A stretch of DNA of 34,940 nucleotides from Streptomyces beijiangensis (GCF_017315755.1 NZ_JAFLRJ010000086.1:1-34940), one strand, 5' to 3'; shown: positions 7,105-15,230, counted from the stretch's first letter. Notes: a model not told the origin generated them from the letters alone. Numbers and translations are program-made.

Positions 7105-8244
7105 TCAGTCCAGGCAGGCGTAGTACGCGCTGCTGTAGGCGACGCCGTTGTCGGATCCGAGCAGGCCGGGCTGCATCTTGTTCATGACGTACGTGAAGGT
7201 GCTGCGCGCATCGAGGTCGTTGAGCACCATCGACCCGCCCCAACCGCCCCAGTAGCAGATCCGGTTGTCGGGCAGATGCGGCCTGGTGCTCTGATCGCCG
7301 ATCCCGAACCCCACGCCGAAACGGATGGGGGCGCCGAGGACCAGATCCGTACCCGAGGACTGCTCCTCGAAGATCAGGTCGATGGTCGGGCTGCCGAGGA
7401 GTTTCACGCCGCCGGCCGTGCCGTCGTGCGTGATCGCGGACTGGATCAGGGCCAGGGAGCGGGCGTTGCCGTGGCCGTTCGCCGCCCCGATGTCGGCGGC
7501 GCGCCAGCCGTCTGTCCAGCTTGCCGTCGCGTCCAGCGGCGGTCCGGTGAACGTCTTGAAGGCGAGGTTGTCGGGGCCGAGCGAGGCCAGGTCGAACGGG
7601 AGCGGGGGCGGCGGGATGACGTTGGAGACCCGGTGGTGCTGGTCCGGCGGGATGCCGAGGGTGAAGTCCGCGCCGAGCGGGCCCGCGATCTCCTCGGCGA
7701 TGAACTCCCGCGGGGCCCTGCCCGAGACCCGGCGGATCACCTCGCCGATCAGGTGCCCGAAGTTCAGCGCGTGGTAGCCGGAGGCCGTGCCGGGCTCCCA
7801 CCACGGTGCCTGCGCCGCCAGGCGGGCGGTCGCGTGGTCCCAGTCGTACAGGTCCGCCATGGCCGCCGGCTGGTCCCAGCCGGACACGCCGGAGGTGTGC
7901 GAGAGGAGGTGCCGTATCTCTATGTCCTGCTTGCCGTTGGCCGCGAACTCCGGCCAGTAGGCGGCCACCTTCTCGTGCACATCGAGCTGGCCGCGGTCGA
8001 CGAGTATCAGCGCGGCCAGCGCGACCACCGTCTTCGTCGAGGACCAGACGTTGGTGACGGTGTCCTCGGCCCACTCGGCCGTACGCGTCTCGTCGGTCCA
8101 GCCGCCCCACACGTCGAGGACCGTCTCGCCGTCGTGCACCGCGGCGAGGGACGCACCGACTTCGTCTCCCGCGTCGATACGGCGACTCAACTCGTCCACC
8201 AGTGGCTGGAACCGGGGGTGGTAGGTGCCGTGGATCTGCGTCAT
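7105..8244 (-). CDS. Serine hydrolase, class C beta-lactamase/esterase fold
   Basis: 379 residues without a signal peptide. It has the catalytic S-x-x-K motif (Ser68-Ser-Thr-Lys71 in VWSSTKTV), the tyrosine motif as Tyr157 in SGYHALNFG in place of the textbook YxN, and a WGGWGGS segment near the C-terminus at the place of the KTG/HTG triad. This is the pattern of the EstB/LACTB-like branch (COG1680), cytosolic esterases or peptidases rather than true beta-lactamases. HTSGV follows the helix RHLLS as usual for the family. Ribosome site AGGGGACC lies just before the ATG. Divergent from the YciI-like gene at 8367. Substrate cannot be read from the sequence. Confidence 0.88.
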   Translation of the reverse strand: MTQIHGTYHPRFQPLVDELSRRIDAGDEVGASLAAVHDGETVLDVWGGWTDETRTAEWAEDTVTNVWSSTKTVVALAALILVDRGQLDVHEKVAAYWPEFAANGKQDIEIRHLLSHTSGVSGWDQPAAMADLYDWDHATARLAAQAPWWEPGTASGYHALNFGHLIGEVIRRVSGRAPREFIAEEIAGPLGADFTLGIPPDQHHRVSNVIPPPPLPFDLASLGPDNLAFKTFTGPPLDATASWTDGWRAADIGAANGHGNARSLALIQSAITHDGTAGGVKLLGSPTIDLIFEEQSSGTDLVLGAPIRFGVGFGIGDQSTRPHLPDNRICYWGGWGGSMVLNDLDARSTFTYVMNKMQPGLLGSDNGVAYSSAYYACLD

Positions 8245-8354
8245 GGGCGGTCCCCTGCCTATGCGATCAAGAGTGAGACGGGCGCACAGGCTAGGGCACC
8301 CCGAGAGCCCGCACCATCCCCTGGGCGGGCCCGTCCGTCCGTGCGTACGGTTGC

Positions 8355-8360
8355 TACCGT
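8355..8360 (+). promoter_or_regulatory. Candidate -10 box (TACCGT), leaderless start
   Basis: TACCGT ends six bases before the ATG at 8367 and there is no ribosome site. This is the spacing expected when transcription begins at the start codon. No good -35 is visible. Confidence 0.4.
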
Positions 8361-8366
8361 CTCGGC

Positions 8367-8954
8367 ATGCCTTTCTACGTTCACGCTCAGGACAAGCCGG
8401 GGGTCGGAGCAGAGCTGGTCGCCCTGTCCGAGGCGCACTGGTCCTACATGGACCGGTTCGCCGACCGGCTCGTTCTCCGGGGCCCTGTCCTGTCCGAGGA
8501 CGGCGAGGAGCACGCGGGAAGCGTCCATGTCGTCGACCTGGCCGACCGCATCGATGCGGAGCGCTTCGCGAACGAGGAGCCCTTCTGGCAGGCCGGTCTC
8601 TACGGGCAGATCACGACGGTCCGGGCCGTCGTCCTGCTCGACCGCGGACCCACCGAGGCCTCGCTCGCGGGAGAGGAACCGAACTCCCTGACCACGGGCC
8701 ACTGGTCACCGGAACCCCGCAGCGAGCTGAATCCGCTGGGCGACGGCGACGACGATGGCGACGATCCGGACAGCCGCCTGAGTTTCGTGGCCGTCCTCGT
8801 CGACGACAGTCAGTCGCGCACCGTCGGGATCGTCGCGGTCACGAGGACTCTCCCTGACGAGGCCCCGAGCCTCATCCAGCCGTTCGCGGACCGGCTGAAG
8901 GGCGGCCCCGTGGCTCTCACCGCACAGCGCTGGTGCCGCGGAGGACGCTCATAG
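8367..8954 (+). CDS. YciI-like family protein with C-terminal extension
   Basis: 195 residues. Residues 1-95 follow the YciI/DCD-like ferredoxin fold: a strand [12 protein letters not shown], a helix with [11 protein letters not shown], then [24 protein letters not shown] and the helix [14 protein letters not shown] before a last strand. The remaining part after an acidic linker ([11 protein letters not shown]) has strand and helix content that could be a second, degenerate copy of the fold. Small YciI proteins are usually about 95 residues, so the extension is unusual. No ribosome site; a TACCGT box six bases upstream of the ATG suggests a leaderless mRNA. Its stop overlaps the convergent VOC gene by six bases. 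Confidence 0.78.
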   Translation: MPFYVHAQDKPGVGAELVALSEAHWSYMDRFADRLVLRGPVLSEDGEEHAGSVHVVDLADRIDAERFANEEPFWQAGLYGQITTVRAVVLLDRGPTEASLAGEEPNSLTTGHWSPEPRSELNPLGDGDDDGDDPDSRLSFVAVLVDDSQSRTVGIVAVTRTLPDEAPSLIQPFADRLKGGPVALTAQRWCRGGRS

Positions 8955-9299
8955 CCGGTGCCCGAGCACGTTGACCACCCGGCCGTTGGGATCGCGTACG
9001 AAGAACCTGCGTACGCCCCAATCCTCGTCCTGCAGCGGATAAACGATCTCCGCGCCGTTCGCCCGCATCACTTCGTACGCGGCATCCACGTCGTCCACCT
9101 CGACGCTCATGTCGGGCGTGACGGGTGCCGTCTTGTCGCTGGTCATGAAGCTGGCCTGGGCCGCCGGGTGGGACGGGGAGGCCATCGTCATGATCCAGCC
9201 GTGGTTCATCACTTCCTCGAAGCCCAGCAGGCCGTAGAAGTCCCGGCTCTCCTCCACGGCCTCCGACTGGATGTTGGGCACGACTCGGCGCACGGCCAT
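8949..9299 (-). CDS. VOC (glyoxalase/bleomycin-resistance fold) protein
   Basis: 116 residues, a single vicinal-oxygen-chelate module pair: VVPNIQSEAVEESRDFYGLLGFEEV at the start, MSVEVDDVDAAYEVMRANGAEIVYPLQDEDWGVRRF in the middle (read as two segments) and RDPNGRVVNVLGHR at the end, the typical closing strand. The metal-site histidine at the N-terminus of classical glyoxalases is replaced, so it is more likely a binding or resistance-type VOC protein than a glyoxalase I. Start ATG with CTGGAG seven bases upstream. Homodimer expected. Confidence 0.88.
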   Translation of the reverse strand: MAVRRVVPNIQSEAVEESRDFYGLLGFEEVMNHGWIMTMASPSHPAAQASFMTSDKTAPVTPDMSVEVDDVDAAYEVMRANGAEIVYPLQDEDWGVRRFFVRDPNGRVVNVLGHRL

Positions 9300-9461
9300 C
9301 GACGACTCCAGGTGAGAGCGGATGTGTCTCTGTGACTCCCCATGAGTACTACGGCACTCCCTTCGCTTCGGCCACCTTCGCGACGCGGCTTGCCGAAGCG
9401 GCAAGAGAACTCGCATCGGTCGCGCGACCCGCCGGATGATCGAAGGACGCATACCGATCCG

Positions 9462-9653
9462 ATCCAGGAGAGCCTCATCGACATCTATGTCGACGGCACG
9501 CTGCGGGAGACCGTCGACGCGACGAGCGCCACCCGTGTGTACGACCAGACCGTGTTCAGCACGGGCGGTCTGGCGCCGGGCGAGCACACGCTCAAGGGTG
9601 TGATGAGGACGGGCGGTTACCTGATCGTGGACGCGTTCACGGTACGCGGCTGA
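9462..9653 (+). pseudogene. C-terminal remnant of a secreted carbohydrate-active enzyme
   Basis: The frame ending at 9653 reads IDIYVDGTLRETVDATSAT, then VYDQTVFSTGGLAPGEHTLKGVMRTGGYLIVDAFTV. This is the beta-sandwich tail commonly found at the C-terminus of actinobacterial glycoside hydrolases and related secreted enzymes (pattern YVDG...TVD..SAT...Q.VF...GL..G.HTL.......V.DAF). No catalytic domain or signal peptide lies upstream; the frame opens at 9342 with unrelated basic sequence, so this is a decayed fragment cut off by a deletion. A terminator hairpin follows it. Confidence 0.7.
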
Positions 9654-9673
9654 CCGGCGGTCCCGGCAGACGC

Positions 9674-9716
9674 GCGAAGGGTCCGTACCCCCGCCGGGGA
9701 GGTACGGACCCTTCGC
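9674..9716. terminator. Bidirectional terminator hairpin, 16-bp stem
   Basis: GCGAAGGGTCCGTACC (9674-9689) pairs perfectly with 9701-9716 around an 11-base loop. It sits between the enzyme remnant and the convergent membrane-protein gene and can serve both. Typical Streptomyces terminator without a long T run. Confidence 0.8.
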
Positions 9717-9742
9717 CTTCTCCCCTCCAGGGACGGGCTGAT

Positions 9743-10405
9743 CTACCGGTACACGTGCTCCGGCGGCGCGACCGAGTCGCAGATCAGCTTCGCGTCCGTC
9801 GGCACCAGACGCTCGACGGAGCCGGGATTCATGTGTACGGCGGCCAGTTGGGCCGCATTGAGGTAGCCGATGAACAGCTGGGTGTTCGCCGGCATGTTCT
9901 CCGGCTTGAAGATGAAGGTGACCCGGCCGTCCTTCTCCCGTACGCCCTCCATGACCCGGTCCACGCCGGCGCCCCCGCCCGAAGGAGAGAGCTTCCCGTC
10001 GTCGTTCGGCCCCTTGCAGAACACGCCGGTCTTGATGAGCACGGGGAACCCGGCCCTGCGCAAGGCCGCTTCCAGACCCGCGTGGTCCGTGAAGTACCGC
10101 TGCTTGTCGAAGGTCGCGTGGACCGTGCCGTCCCTCTGGGTGTCCACGGTGTACGCGACCGTGTGGACGTGCACCCCTTCGCCGGACGTCGCGTAGGAGG
10201 GTGGTGCGGTCGACGGGTTGGCGAGGGTCGAGACCCCGACCGCGAGGCCGGCGGAGAGCGCGACCGCGGCCACACCCGTGACCCTGCGCAGCCGCCGCCG
10301 CGCACGCCCCTTGGCGACGATCTCCTCGACAGGGGTGTGCAGATGGACGTCGTCCAGCGAATCCCTCAGGGTGTCCAGTAGTTGATCGGTCTCGAAGTCG
10401 CTCAT
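9743..10405 (-). CDS. Single-pass membrane protein coupled to an ECF sigma factor
   Basis: 220 residues: a cytosolic N-terminus (about 1-40, ending in RARRRLRR), one membrane segment (about 41-60) and an extracytoplasmic domain of about 155 residues. The ATG overlaps the stop of the upstream sigma-factor gene (ATGA), implying translational coupling. By position it should be the regulator of that sigma factor, but the cytosolic part has no HxxxCxxC zinc anti-sigma motif. The outer domain has two cysteines (FCKGPNDDG and LICDSV) that could form a disulfide. I do not recognise a family beyond such Streptomyces sigma-linked proteins; an anti-sigma role is inferred from context only. Confidence 0.8.
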   Translation of the reverse strand: MSDFETDQLLDTLRDSLDDVHLHTPVEEIVAKGRARRRLRRVTGVAAVALSAGLAVGVSTLANPSTAPPSYATSGEGVHVHTVAYTVDTQRDGTVHATFDKQRYFTDHAGLEAALRRAGFPVLIKTGVFCKGPNDDGKLSPSGGGAGVDRVMEGVREKDGRVTFIFKPENMPANTQLFIGYLNAAQLAAVHMNPGSVERLVPTDAKLICDSVAPPEHVYR

Positions 10406-10896
10406 GACGGGTCCTCCTGCTGGGGTACGGATACGAGTTCGCCGCGCAGCGTCGCAACAGCCCGCGCCAGATGGGCGGTTACGGTCCCCGGCGCGATCCC
10501 GAGGGCCTTGGCGGTGCCCGCCGTGTCCAGGTCCAGGAAGACCCGGAAGGCGACCACCTCCCGCTGCCGTTGCGGCAGTCGGCGCAGCGCGTTCAGCAGT
10601 GAGGGGTCAAGGGCGGCGTCGGTGACCGGCGGCCCGTGGACGTCGAGCCCCTCGGCCAGGGCCACTTCCCGGCGCCTGCGCCGCCACCAGGTGACGCGGG
10701 TGTTGAGCGCGGTCCGTACGACCCATGCCCTCGGAGACGGATGCCGGCTCACCTTGGCCCACCCCGTCCACGCGCGGGTGAAGGCTTCGGCCACCAGGTC
10801 CTCGGCCAGCTGCCTGTCGCCCACGCTCGCCAGGACAGCCCGCAGGCACACGTCCCGGTCGGCCCCGTAGAACTCCTTGAACTCCAGCTGCTTCAC
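10402..10896 (-). CDS. ECF-type RNA polymerase sigma factor
   Basis: About 164 residues. Region 2 is visible at FKEFYGADRD through DRQLAEDLVAEAFTRAWTGW, where the RNA polymerase-binding helix and the -10 recognition helix lie. Region 4 is LNALRRLPQRQREVVAFRVFLDLDTAGTAKALGIAPGTVTAHLARAVATL (two helices and the HTH). The start is GTG at 10896 by length and domain position; an in-frame start at 10947 would add 17 residues, and neither has an ideal ribosome site. The stop overlaps the ATG of the membrane protein downstream. Target promoters and ECF subgroup cannot be told from the window. Confidence 0.88.
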   Translation of the reverse strand: MKQLEFKEFYGADRDVCLRAVLASVGDRQLAEDLVAEAFTRAWTGWAKVSRHPSPRAWVVRTALNTRVTWWRRRRREVALAEGLDVHGPPVTDAALDPSLLNALRRLPQRQREVVAFRVFLDLDTAGTAKALGIAPGTVTAHLARAVATLRGELVSVPQQEDPS

Positions 10897-10961
10897 ACCC
10901 CTATGACGCTTTGGGACGGCGATCCGCTTACCCGCCGGGGGCCGCACCTGGTCGGAGGTGG

Positions 10962-11357
10962 TCAGCCCAGCGCGCGACCCGTCGTACTGTCTACGTTCTC
11001 CGGGACCTCGTCCCCCTTCACGTCCCCAGTGGACGAGGTCCCGGAGGGCTCGAACATCAGGATCGTGCCGCCGGGGGAGTACGGCTTGTGCTCCTGCCCC
11101 CGCGGCACGACATAGGTGTCGCCCTTCCGCAGGGCGACGGTCCGCGCGGCGCCGTCGGCCTCGCGCACCTCGATGTCGAGGACCCCGTCCAGGACGAGGA
11201 AGAACTCGTCGGTGTCCGGGTGGGAGTGCCAGACGTGGTCGCCCACAGCGTGTGCGATCTTCACGTCGTAGTCGTTCGTACGGGCGACGATCCGGGGACT
11301 CCAGCTGTCGCTGAAAGTCGCCAGCGCCTCGGTGAGATTGACCGGTTGGGTACTCAT
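10962..11357 (-). CDS. Cupin domain protein
   Basis: 131 residues, single cupin barrel. Motif 1 is seen as HVWHSHPDTDEFFLVLDG with the two metal-binding histidines and the glutamate, and motif 2 as KGDTYVVPRGQEHKPYSP with the third histidine. Small cupins of this sort are often mannose-6-phosphate-isomerase-like sensors or enzymes; the substrate is unknown. The C-terminal tail after the barrel (about 100-131) is polar and probably disordered. Starts divergently, about 100 bases from the ECF41 sigma gene, so the two may share a promoter region. Confidence 0.88.
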   Translation of the reverse strand: MSTQPVNLTEALATFSDSWSPRIVARTNDYDVKIAHAVGDHVWHSHPDTDEFFLVLDGVLDIEVREADGAARTVALRKGDTYVVPRGQEHKPYSPGGTILMFEPSGTSSTGDVKGDEVPENVDSTTGRALG

Positions 11358-11456
11358 CCGCCCAGTATTCGCCGGACCCTTCGGCTCCGCTGTCACACTT
11401 TCGGCCTCGAATCCGCTCTCAGTGGGCAAGAGGGACCGCGACAGGAGGCACGTGCC

Positions 11457-12389
11457 ATGACCGAAGGACCGCCGGATCCGCCGGCGCTGCAGACCCCGCC
11501 GGCACCGCAGAGCCCGCCGACTCCGCCGACCCAGGTCTTCGTCGACCACCGGGAGCTGCTGTTCTCCATCGTCTACAACATGCTCGGCTCCGTCGCCGAC
11601 ACCGACGACGTCCTGCAGGAGACCTGGCTGTCCTGGGCAGGCCGTAACGATTCGCCGGACGCGCGGCCCATCGAGAGCCCGCGCGCCTATCTGGTGAGGA
11701 TCGCCGTGAACAAGGCGCTGGCCAGAAAGGACCTGATCAGCCGCCGCCGCGAGACCTACTTCGGGCCGTGGCTCCCCGAACCCCTCGTCACCGCCGACGA
11801 GGCGGATTCCGACCGCAGCGACTCCGTCTCGATGGCCCTGATGGTCGTCCTGGAGACGCTGACCCCGCTGGAGCGGACGGTCTTCGTCCTGCACGAGGTG
11901 TTCGGGTACGCGCACACCGAGACGGCCGGGATCCTGGGCCGCTCACCCGCCGCCGTACGCCAGCTCGCGCATCGCGCCCGCGAGCACGTCCAGGCGCGCC
12001 GGCCCCGTTACCGGCCCGATCCGCAGATCTGGCGGCAGGTCACCGAGCGCTTCATGGCCGCCAACGCGGGCGGCGACCTGGAGGCGCTCCTGGAGATCCT
12101 CGCGGAGGACGTCACCCTGTGGGCCGACGGCGGCGGGAAGGCTCCGGCGGCAGGGCGGCAGCTGGTGCACGGACGCGAGAAGGTCGCCCGCCTCCTGGCG
12201 ACCCGGTCCGGGCGCGGGCTCCCCGACGCGCGGATCCAGTACCGACGGGTCAACGGAGACCCGTCGGCACTGCTCTTCAGCGGGGATTCGCTCTTCGCCG
12301 TACTGGTCCTGGAGCTCGCCCCGGAGACCGACGAGGTGTCGAGCATCTACATCGTGACCAACCCGGAGAAGCTCGCGCGGATCGACTAG
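11457..12389 (+). CDS. ECF41-family sigma factor with SnoaL-like C-terminal domain
   Basis: 310 residues with a proline-rich N-terminus (1-26). Region 2 covers about 27-100 (VYNMLGSVADTDDVLQETWLSW) and region 4 about 125-185 (LTPLERTVFVLHEVFGYAHTETAGILGRSPAAVRQL, read as two helices). The linker has WLPEPL (105-110), and the C-terminal SnoaL-like domain has DGGGK (224-228) and NPEKL (302-306). These three are signature motifs of ECF41 sigma factors, in which the fused tail replaces a separate anti-sigma factor. Start fixed by GGAGG eight bases before the ATG. ECF41 genes usually lie beside the oxidoreductase or carboxymuconolactone decarboxylase genes they control; here the neighbours are a cupin and a VOC protein. 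Confidence 0.93.
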   Translation: MTEGPPDPPALQTPPAPQSPPTPPTQVFVDHRELLFSIVYNMLGSVADTDDVLQETWLSWAGRNDSPDARPIESPRAYLVRIAVNKALARKDLISRRRETYFGPWLPEPLVTADEADSDRSDSVSMALMVVLETLTPLERTVFVLHEVFGYAHTETAGILGRSPAAVRQLAHRAREHVQARRPRYRPDPQIWRQVTERFMAANAGGDLEALLEILAEDVTLWADGGGKAPAAGRQLVHGREKVARLLATRSGRGLPDARIQYRRVNGDPSALLFSGDSLFAVLVLELAPETDEVSSIYIVTNPEKLARID

Positions 12390-12772
12390 CCGCCGTACGG
12401 GCGGGTGATCACTTCCATGGCGTGGCCCGCGGGGTCGATGAAGTAGACCCCGCGGCCGCCGTCGTTGTGGTTGATCTCGCTGGGGTGCATCCGGTGCGGA
12501 TCGGCGAACCAGTCGACGCGGGTGGTCTTCATCCGGTCGAAGATCCCGTCGAAGTCCTCCTCGGGTACGAGGAAGGCGTAATGCTGCGGGACGATCGATT
12601 CGGCGGGGATGTTCGCGAAATCGAGGGTGACGCCGTTCTCGGTGGTGACGGGGATGAACGGTCCCCACTCCCGGCCGACTTCGAGATCGAGGATGTACGC
12701 GAGGAATTCGGCGGAGACCCGGTTGTCACGGCATTGGACGATCGTGTGGTTGAGCTGTACTGATGCGGGCAC
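12386..12772 (-). CDS. VOC family protein
   Basis: 128 residues. Pattern of a type I ring-cleavage/glyoxalase-like VOC protein: QLNHTIVQCRD (possible metal ligand His9), DLEVGREWGPF, a middle helix EEDFDGIFDRMK and the closing YFIDPAGHAMEVITRPYG with the terminal glutamate. GTG start with GGAGG nine bases upstream. It converges on the ECF41 gene and both stop codons use the same CTAG at 12386-12389. Reaction unknown; it may be a target of the neighbouring sigma factor. Confidence 0.88.
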   Translation of the reverse strand: MPASVQLNHTIVQCRDNRVSAEFLAYILDLEVGREWGPFIPVTTENGVTLDFANIPAESIVPQHYAFLVPEEDFDGIFDRMKTTRVDWFADPHRMHPSEINHNDGGRGVYFIDPAGHAMEVITRPYGG

Positions 12773-13118
12773 TGTGGAATGCCTCCATGGGCATGTCCGG
12801 CACCTCCATGCTCCGCCCGGGCGGCGGCCGGCACGCGATGCTGCCGTAGATCGTACGCGAGCATCAGCGGTCGAGGTAGGCCAGCACGGCGACGGCGGGG
12901 GCGCCGGGTCGGTGGAGAAAACTCCCCTTTCGAGGCTGCTGATCGTTCTTTATCAGAGGTCGACGGTCACGCGCCGGGATATTTGGCAATCTTCACTTGC
13001 ACGGGTGAACCGCCCCATGCATGCACGTTTCTGCAGCACCCTGCTTCCTATCGTGAGCTGTGTCGCCCTGGACTCCGGTGGCCGTCCGCTTGTTCCGAGC
13101 TAACTGCCAAGGACTGCC
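12773..13118. other. Intergenic region between VOC and STAS genes
   Basis: 346 bases without a convincing gene. It must hold the promoters of the two divergent genes. An AT-richer island lies at about 12935-13000 with a small hairpin CTGAT/ATCAG. AAGGA sits six bases before the STAS start codon. I see no sigma-B-type GGGTAY box here. Confidence 0.5.
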
Positions 13119-13499
13119 ATGGGTGTGAAAGACATGCCGGGGGTGCTGCCCGATTCCGGCCGCAGCGCGCACAGTTACTCAGAGAACGGTTCCACGGTCG
13201 TGTCGTTCCGGGGTGAGATCGACCTCGCAACGGCTCCGGCGGTCCGCCTGCATATAGATGCGGCGACCGCCCTGCCCGGGGCCCGTCTGATTGTGGACCT
13301 TCGCCCCGCCGAGTTCATCGACTGCGCGGCGTTGTCCGTGCTCTGCCGGGCCAGCCGGCGCCTGCGGGACCGGCAAGGGGCCATGGTGCTGGTTTGTGCC
13401 TGGTCCTGGCACCTGCGGCTGCTGCAGGCCGCCGGGCTCGGCGACTGCTTCCGGGTGGCCGCGTCGATGGAGGACGCGCACGTGCTGGTCCGGGAGTAA
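13119..13499 (+). CDS. STAS domain anti-sigma factor antagonist, serine site lost
   Basis: 126 residues with a single STAS domain: VVSFRGEIDLATAPAVRLHI at the start (sheet and first helix), LIVDLRPAEFIDCAALSVLCR at the phosphorylation loop, then the helix RRLRDRQGAMVLV and a final strand. Anti-anti-sigma factors bind partner kinase anti-sigma factors when a conserved serine or threonine after the Asp (usual D-S/C-S-G) is unphosphorylated. Here the loop is Asp68-Cys-Ala-Ala, so the residue is missing and control by phosphorylation is doubtful. Start: AAGGA six bases before ATG. A SpoIIE-type phosphatase that could serve such networks lies at 32126-33988, but a link is only inferred. Confidence 0.9.
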   Translation: MGVKDMPGVLPDSGRSAHSYSENGSTVVSFRGEIDLATAPAVRLHIDAATALPGARLIVDLRPAEFIDCAALSVLCRASRRLRDRQGAMVLVCAWSWHLRLLQAAGLGDCFRVAASMEDAHVLVRE

Positions 13500-13528
13500 A
13501 TCCATGGCCCGTGCCGCAGCCTCTTCCG

Positions 13529-13534
13529 TACGAT
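13529..13534 (+). promoter_or_regulatory. Candidate -10 box (TACGAT), leaderless start
   Basis: TACGAT ends eight bases before the methyltransferase ATG at 13543, which lacks a ribosome site. This supports a leaderless start at 13543. The alternative ATG at 13504 has GGGAG seven bases upstream, inside the end of the STAS gene. Confidence 0.35.
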
Positions 13535-13542
13535 CGTCTTCC

Positions 13543-14349
13543 ATGACCGCGCCCAGGAAGAACACCACCCTCCGCACGTTCGAAGAGCTCGTCACCGAAG
13601 CCGATACCGTCTCCGTGGCGGGCTGGGATTTCTCGTGGCTGGACGGCCGTGCCACGGAACAGCGCCCCTCGTGGGGGTACGCCCGTGCGATGGGGGAGCG
13701 GATGGGGCGGGCCTCCGCCGCCCTCGACATCCAGACCGGTGGAGGCGAAGTCCTGGCCTCCGTACCGAAGTTGCCGCCGCTCACGGTCGCCACCGAGTCC
13801 TGGCCGCCGAACGTCGCGAAGGCGACGGCGCTGCTCCACCCGCGGGGCGCGGTGGTGGTCGCGAACGAGGACGAGCCGCCGCTGCCGTTCGCCGACGATG
13901 CGTTCGACCTGGTGGTCAGCCGGCACCCTGTGAGGGCGCACTGGTCGGAGATCGCACGGGTGCTGGCGCCCGGCGGTACGTACTTCTCGCAGGAGGTCGG
14001 CCCTGCGAGCGTCTTCGAACTCGTCGAGTACTTCCTGGGCCCGCAGCTGGAGGGCAGGAAGGGCCGCGACCCGGAGGTGTCACGGGCCGCGGCGGAGGCG
14101 GCGGGACTCAAGGTGGTGGACCTGCGGCTGGAGGAGCTGCGGACGGAGTTCTACGACATCGGGGCGGTCGTCTACTTCCTGCGCAAGGTGATCTGGATGG
14201 TGCCGGGCTTCACGGTGGCGGATTACCTGCCCCAACTCCGGGCCTTGCACGACCAGATCGAGCAGGACGGCCCTTTCGTGGCGACAACAACAAGATTCCT
14301 GATCGAGGCCATCTCACCCCCGACCATCTCAAGCCCGTCCGTCGATTGA
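13543..14349 (+). CDS. Class I SAM-dependent methyltransferase
   Basis: 268 residues. The C-terminal two thirds show the Methyltransf_11 pattern: a degenerate motif I around LLHPRGAVVVANEDE, then the acidic post-loop PFADDAFDLVVSRHPV and EIARVLAPGGTYFSQEVG (strands 4 and 5). The N-terminal part (FEELVTEADTVSVAGWDFSWLDGRA) is conserved in a group of actinobacterial methyltransferases of unknown substrate. The classical glycine-rich SAM loop is weak, so activity should not be assumed. Start uncertain: 13543 is where family similarity appears to begin, while ATG 13504 (13 residues longer) has a better ribosome site and would put it five bases from the STAS gene as a possible operon. Confidence 0.82.
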   Translation: MTAPRKNTTLRTFEELVTEADTVSVAGWDFSWLDGRATEQRPSWGYARAMGERMGRASAALDIQTGGGEVLASVPKLPPLTVATESWPPNVAKATALLHPRGAVVVANEDEPPLPFADDAFDLVVSRHPVRAHWSEIARVLAPGGTYFSQEVGPASVFELVEYFLGPQLEGRKGRDPEVSRAAAEAAGLKVVDLRLEELRTEFYDIGAVVYFLRKVIWMVPGFTVADYLPQLRALHDQIEQDGPFVATTTRFLIEAISPPTISSPSVD

Positions 14350-14437
14350 GGACAAGCGGCCGAAGGTCGCTCACCGGGCGGGGTCGCGCCACCACCCCAT
14401 TTCCGCGCAACCGGCACGCACCCTCACCGCACCCCCA

Positions 14438-14443
14438 TACGCT
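14438..14443 (+). promoter_or_regulatory. Candidate -10 box (TACGCT), leaderless start
   Basis: TACGCT ends six bases before the GTG at 14450, which has no ribosome site. Same spacing as the boxes at 8355 and 34849. Confidence 0.35.
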
Positions 14444-14449
14444 CGCCCC

Positions 14450-15172
14450 GTGATCGCGCCCACCCTCATCGTCACCGCCGCCCTCCTGGGCGCCGCGGCA
14501 GGACTCCTCCTGCCGCGCCCCGCCCACCGTTTGGCGGTCGACCCCGGGGACCCCTGGCGCGCGACGGCGCCCGACGGCACCCCCATCCCCGGCTGGATAG
14601 GCCCGGCCCGCACAACGCACAGCGGCTGGTACGGCCCGAACACCCCCGCCACAGCCACAGCCACCGCACTCCTCTGCGCCGCACTGGCCACCGCGGCCGG
14701 ACCTGTGCCCGAGCTGTGCGTCTGGCTGCTGATGGCGCCCGTACTCGTACTCCTCGCCCTGGTGGACGGGGCCGTGCAGCGGCTGCCTGACGTACTGACA
14801 CTCCCGCTCGCCGCGGCCACCGCCGCCCTCCTCGGCCTCGCCGCCCTGGTCCCCGGCGCCAAGGGCTCCTGGACCCACGCCCTGCTCGGCGCCTGCGCGC
14901 TCGGCGGCGGCTACTTCGTGCTCTTCCTCGTCAACCCCAGAGGGATGGGCTTCGGGGACGTCAAGTTGGCCACGTCACTCGGACTGGCTCTTGGCTGGTA
15001 CGGGTGGGGGGTGCTGATGCTGGGCGCGCTCGCGGGCTTCGTCTACGGCTCGCTGTACGGCCTGTCCCTGGTGCTGCGCGGGCGGGCGACCCGCAAGACG
15101 GCCCTGCCTTTCGGCCCCTTCATGGTGGCCGGCGCCTTCACGGGTCTACTGCTCGGCGGATTCGGAGCGTAG
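14450..15172 (+). CDS. A24 family prepilin peptidase (type IV leader peptidase)
   Basis: 240 residues, polytopic membrane aspartic protease. The two catalytic aspartates are visible as Asp106 in LVDGAVQRLPD and Asp170 in the GxGD signature GFGDVKLA, each at the cytosolic end of a membrane helix. Such enzymes cleave the class III leader of prepilins. The cysteine-rich N-methylation domain of bifunctional PilD proteins is absent, as in many Gram-positive enzymes; instead residues 30-68 form a short polar insert. No pilin, secretion ATPase or tad gene is nearby, so its substrates are encoded elsewhere. Probable leaderless GTG start; a strong terminator follows. Confidence 0.9.
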   Translation: MIAPTLIVTAALLGAAAGLLLPRPAHRLAVDPGDPWRATAPDGTPIPGWIGPARTTHSGWYGPNTPATATATALLCAALATAAGPVPELCVWLLMAPVLVLLALVDGAVQRLPDVLTLPLAAATAALLGLAALVPGAKGSWTHALLGACALGGGYFVLFLVNPRGMGFGDVKLATSLGLALGWYGWGVLMLGALAGFVYGSLYGLSLVLRGRATRKTALPFGPFMVAGAFTGLLLGGFGA

Positions 15173-15230
15173 TTGCGGCACGGCGTGGCACCGAGCACCA
15201 CTTACGAAGGGTTATGGTGGAAACCCCCCC

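Noticed and set aside
7105..8244. Beta-lactamase conferring resistance
   Set aside because: No signal peptide and an altered tyrosine motif; it fits cytosolic esterase-like members of the fold.
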